DNA of 62,500 nucleotides, taken from NCBI RefSeq assembly GCF_040219635.1, contig NZ_JAVJSC010000003.1, positions 1 through 62,500 of the forward strand, read 5' to 3'. A program made the translations under genes and the position numbers. This DNA comes from Pyruvatibacter sp. Its GTDB lineage: Bacteria; Pseudomonadota; Alphaproteobacteria; CGMCC-115125. The first letter of the stretch is position 1. Each line of letters opens with the position of its first letter. Below the pieces are notes generated by a model. That model had not been told where the DNA came from. It saw nothing but the letters and a program-made list of their open reading frames with translations, and searched no databases. Shown in pieces: positions 60,751 to 62,500 of this stretch.

Positions 60751-61647
60751 TCAGTTGCGGCGCTTGTAGGTGAGTTCCATGTTCTTCCACCACTGGCCCT
60801 TCTCGTCCTGCGCGAAGGACTCGTAGATGTGCATGTTGTTGTTGACGACGGTGACCACCGACTTGACCTTCTGCGGCCCGGCCATCGGATCGTTGTAGGT
60901 GGCGTGGTAGGTGAAGACCTTGCCGTCGCCGTCGCATTGGCCGCGACCGACCATGATGCCCGTGCTCATGGAATCGCCCCACGCGAAGAAGTACTCCTTC
61001 GCCACCTTGTCGTATCCCATCATGTTGCGGCCCTCGAAGGGCATGTCCATGAAGGAACCTTCGACGCGCTCAACAAAGTAGCGTCCGCCGAGGTCGGGGC
61101 GGACACTGGCCGTGCCGGTGCTCAAGCCCGGCTCGGCGCCGGGGTACTCCCAGAACTTGCTGGTGTACGTCCAACTGCCGACGAAGTGCGACAGGTGCTC
61201 GTGATGCTCGCCGGGCGTAGAGGCCTCCATGTAGGCCGCCATCATCTCCTCCATCGACATGTCGCCCTTCGCCATCGCCGGCTCGGGCGTCGCCTTGGGC
61301 TTCTCACTGGCCTTGGGCTTCTCGACGGGCTTCGACTCGGCGACCTTCGTCTCCGGCGCCGGCTCGGGCATCATTTCGACGGGCGCGGGCTCGCGATAGT
61401 CGTCCGCGGCTTCGACGTAGCCGCTTTCGTCCGCTTCGCTCGTCCACTCGCCGCCGGAGTAGTCGTCGGCGTCGGTGATCCAGGGATTGTCGGTCGTGCG
61501 CTCGGCCGACTCGACGGCGTCCGCCGTCTCCATCGTGTCCATCGTCTCATCGGGCGCTTCTGCCGTCTCGGCGTTCTTGTTGGAGGCGCAGCCGGCGAGC
61601 GCCAGACAGCCGGCGGCGATCAGCACCAGGGACTTTTCGTTCTTCAT
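60751..61647 (-). CDS. DUF1579 lipoprotein
   Basis: A 298-residue protein with a lipoprotein signal (GCLALAGC, Cys20), a long acidic, Pro/Lys-rich linker (EKPKASEKPKATPEPAMAKG) and a C-terminal DUF1579 domain (LSHFVGSWTYTSKFWEYPG; RPDLGGRYFVERVEGSFMDM; NMMGYDKVAKEYFFAWGDSM). DUF1579 forms a small barrel of unknown function. The linker should hold the domain away from the membrane. Confidence 0.87.
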   Translation of the reverse strand: MKNEKSLVLIAAGCLALAGCASNKNAETAEAPDETMDTMETADAVESAERTTDNPWITDADDYSGGEWTSEADESGYVEAADDYREPAPVEMMPEPAPETKVAESKPVEKPKASEKPKATPEPAMAKGDMSMEEMMAAYMEASTPGEHHEHLSHFVGSWTYTSKFWEYPGAEPGLSTGTASVRPDLGGRYFVERVEGSFMDMPFEGRNMMGYDKVAKEYFFAWGDSMSTGIMVGRGQCDGDGKVFTYHATYNDPMAGPQKVKSVVTVVNNNMHIYESFAQDEKGQWWKNMELTYKRRN

Positions 61648-61738
61648 GATTGCTCCGTTCGGAAAGAGGGAAGTTGCAGGCCGTCCCGCCGGACGACCCG
61701 ATCATCGTGCGTCAATCCCGCCCCGATGTAAAGGCGCG

Positions 61739-62269
61739 TCACGTCGGCGCCGCGCCCGCGTATTCGGCGGAATATCCACCGGCGTCACGCAACGTCAGTT
61801 CGTACAGCCGCTTGCCGAGCTGACGCAGATGAAGCTGGTCGTGCGCCGCCCAGGCCGTCATCAGTTCACCCGCAAGCATCGATCCGAAGACCGGATGCGT
61901 CTTCTTCGTCTCCCAGTCGGCGTCCGGGCCGACCGCCGCGAGCCACGCGCTCGCGCCGTCGCGGTTGGCGCTGAAGCGGGCGAGGGACTCAGCGAGGTCG
62001 CGTTCATTGTACCCCCGCTCGGTCGCGGCCCCCTCGGGGTCGATGGGCGGCCATGCCAGATCCGGCGACTCAAGCAGCAGGCGCAGACGCGTCCCGAAGT
62101 CGTCAACATCCTCGTCCGCGAGGTGATTGACGATCTCAATCACGGACCACGCGCCGCTCGGCGGTCGCCAACGGGCGTCCTCCTCGGTCAGCGTGGCGAC
62201 GAGCATCGACACGACGTCGGGGAAGGCGACCATCCGCGCGTGCATCCGCGCAAAGCCCGCGGCATTCAT
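61739..62269 (-). CDS. DinB-family protein
   Basis: A 176-residue four-helix protein of the DinB/YfiT type. WSVIEIVNHLADEDVDDFG supplies the first histidine and MTAWAAHDQLHLRQLGKR supplies the HxxxH-like pair, together a likely metal site. Members act as thiol-transferases or are uncharacterised. Its ATG overlaps the upstream gene stop (ATGA). The start at MNAAGFARMHARM was chosen for this coupling. Confidence 0.85.
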   Translation of the reverse strand: MNAAGFARMHARMVAFPDVVSMLVATLTEEDARWRPPSGAWSVIEIVNHLADEDVDDFGTRLRLLLESPDLAWPPIDPEGAATERGYNERDLAESLARFSANRDGASAWLAAVGPDADWETKKTHPVFGSMLAGELMTAWAAHDQLHLRQLGKRLYELTLRDAGGYSAEYAGAAPT

Positions 62270-62499
62270 CACGAACTGCCCGCCCGCATCCGGTCGAGCC
62301 CCTCGGGGAAGGGGTAGGACGGGAAGACGCCGACGTGCCCGACGGACCACATGTACGGCGCCGGATAGACATCGCCGCGATAGCCGGACTCGAACATCGT
62401 GCGCAGCACGGCCTCGAACGAAGGCTCGGCGTCGGACTCGTGCGACTCGACGAGGCGGTTGGATCGGGCGCCGAGAAACGAGACGGCGGCGACCGGCTG
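62269..62499 (-). CDS. C-terminal end of a truncated CDS, unknown product
   Basis: Reading inward from the window edge gives 76 residues and a TGA stop at 62269-62271, overlapping the DinB start by ATGA. The sequence includes AAVSFLGARSNRLVESHES, AVLRTMFESGYRGDVYPAP and VGVFPSYPFPEGLDRMRAG. I do not recognise the family. The rest lies outside the window. The overlap with the DinB gene is the main support for it being real. Confidence 0.65.
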   Translation of the reverse strand, partial: QPVAAVSFLGARSNRLVESHESDAEPSFEAVLRTMFESGYRGDVYPAPYMWSVGHVGVFPSYPFPEGLDRMRAGSS

Positions 62500-62500
62500 A

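Overview
This window is a high-GC bacterial chromosome segment that most likely comes from the Phycisphaerae branch of Planctomycetota. The evidence is two large secreted proteins ending in paired calcium-binding repeats of the 'DGNGVVDFDDLN..L.NWG' type, an ECF sigma factor adjacent to a membrane-anchored Ser/Thr kinase, SpoIIE- and PP2C-type phosphatases, and an otherwise ordinary Gram-negative set (LpxA, TatC, MacA/MacB/TolC-like efflux, BamB-like propeller, AsmA-like protein). This assignment is an inference; no 16S gene is present. I found no tRNA, rRNA, CRISPR array or prophage.

Layout. 1-404: 3' end of an IS5-type transposase followed by a two-copy repeat that recurs elsewhere in the window. 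405-3730: a secreted protein, dprA, an unexplained 0.9 kb tract and lexA. 3731-4765: tandem repeats and G-runs between convergent genes. 4766-10459: a C39-like secreted protein, then an ECF sigma factor plus Ser/Thr kinase pair. 10501-17500: rlmE, then a four-gene overlapping MacA/MacB/TolC-like efflux operon whose last codons run into the RNase P RNA gene. 17472-27290, mainly minus strand: MASE1 histidine kinase, HNH protein, lpxA, SpoIIE phosphatase, DUF192 protein, gluQ, pterin dehydratase (plus strand), purH and a PQQ-propeller lipoprotein. 27425-33766: ribE, a DUF429 protein, an isolated nuoG, and a beta-helix protein followed by a decayed paralogue. 33925-38300: a PP2C phosphatase and an atypical small kinase, then a three-gene operon of retropepsin-like RimB, RimK ligase with an RCK_C tail, and an AstE/aspartoacylase-like hydrolase. 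38301-42407: fusA with a long structured leader and a strong terminator, then mnmE.

42418-53676: oxidoreductases, small lipoproteins including an entericidin-like peptide, a MazG-like protein, aldo/keto reductase with LysR regulator, a sigma/anti-sigma/PDZ operon, tatC and tadA. 53677-62500: free methionine sulfoxide reductase, rpsR, a polyprenyl synthase, a SAM methyltransferase, an orphan DNA methyltransferase followed by an AsmA-like protein, and several secreted or small proteins up to a truncated CDS at the window end.

Most of the window is ordinary housekeeping sequence. The most noteworthy items are the overlap of rnpB with the 3' end of an efflux gene, the RimB-RimK(RCK_C)-AstE operon divergent from fusA, the phosphatase/atypical kinase pair, the repeat-filled intergenic tracts, and the beta-helix pseudogene whose deletions carry short-homology scars. 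I see no clear defence island or other wholly novel multi-gene system.
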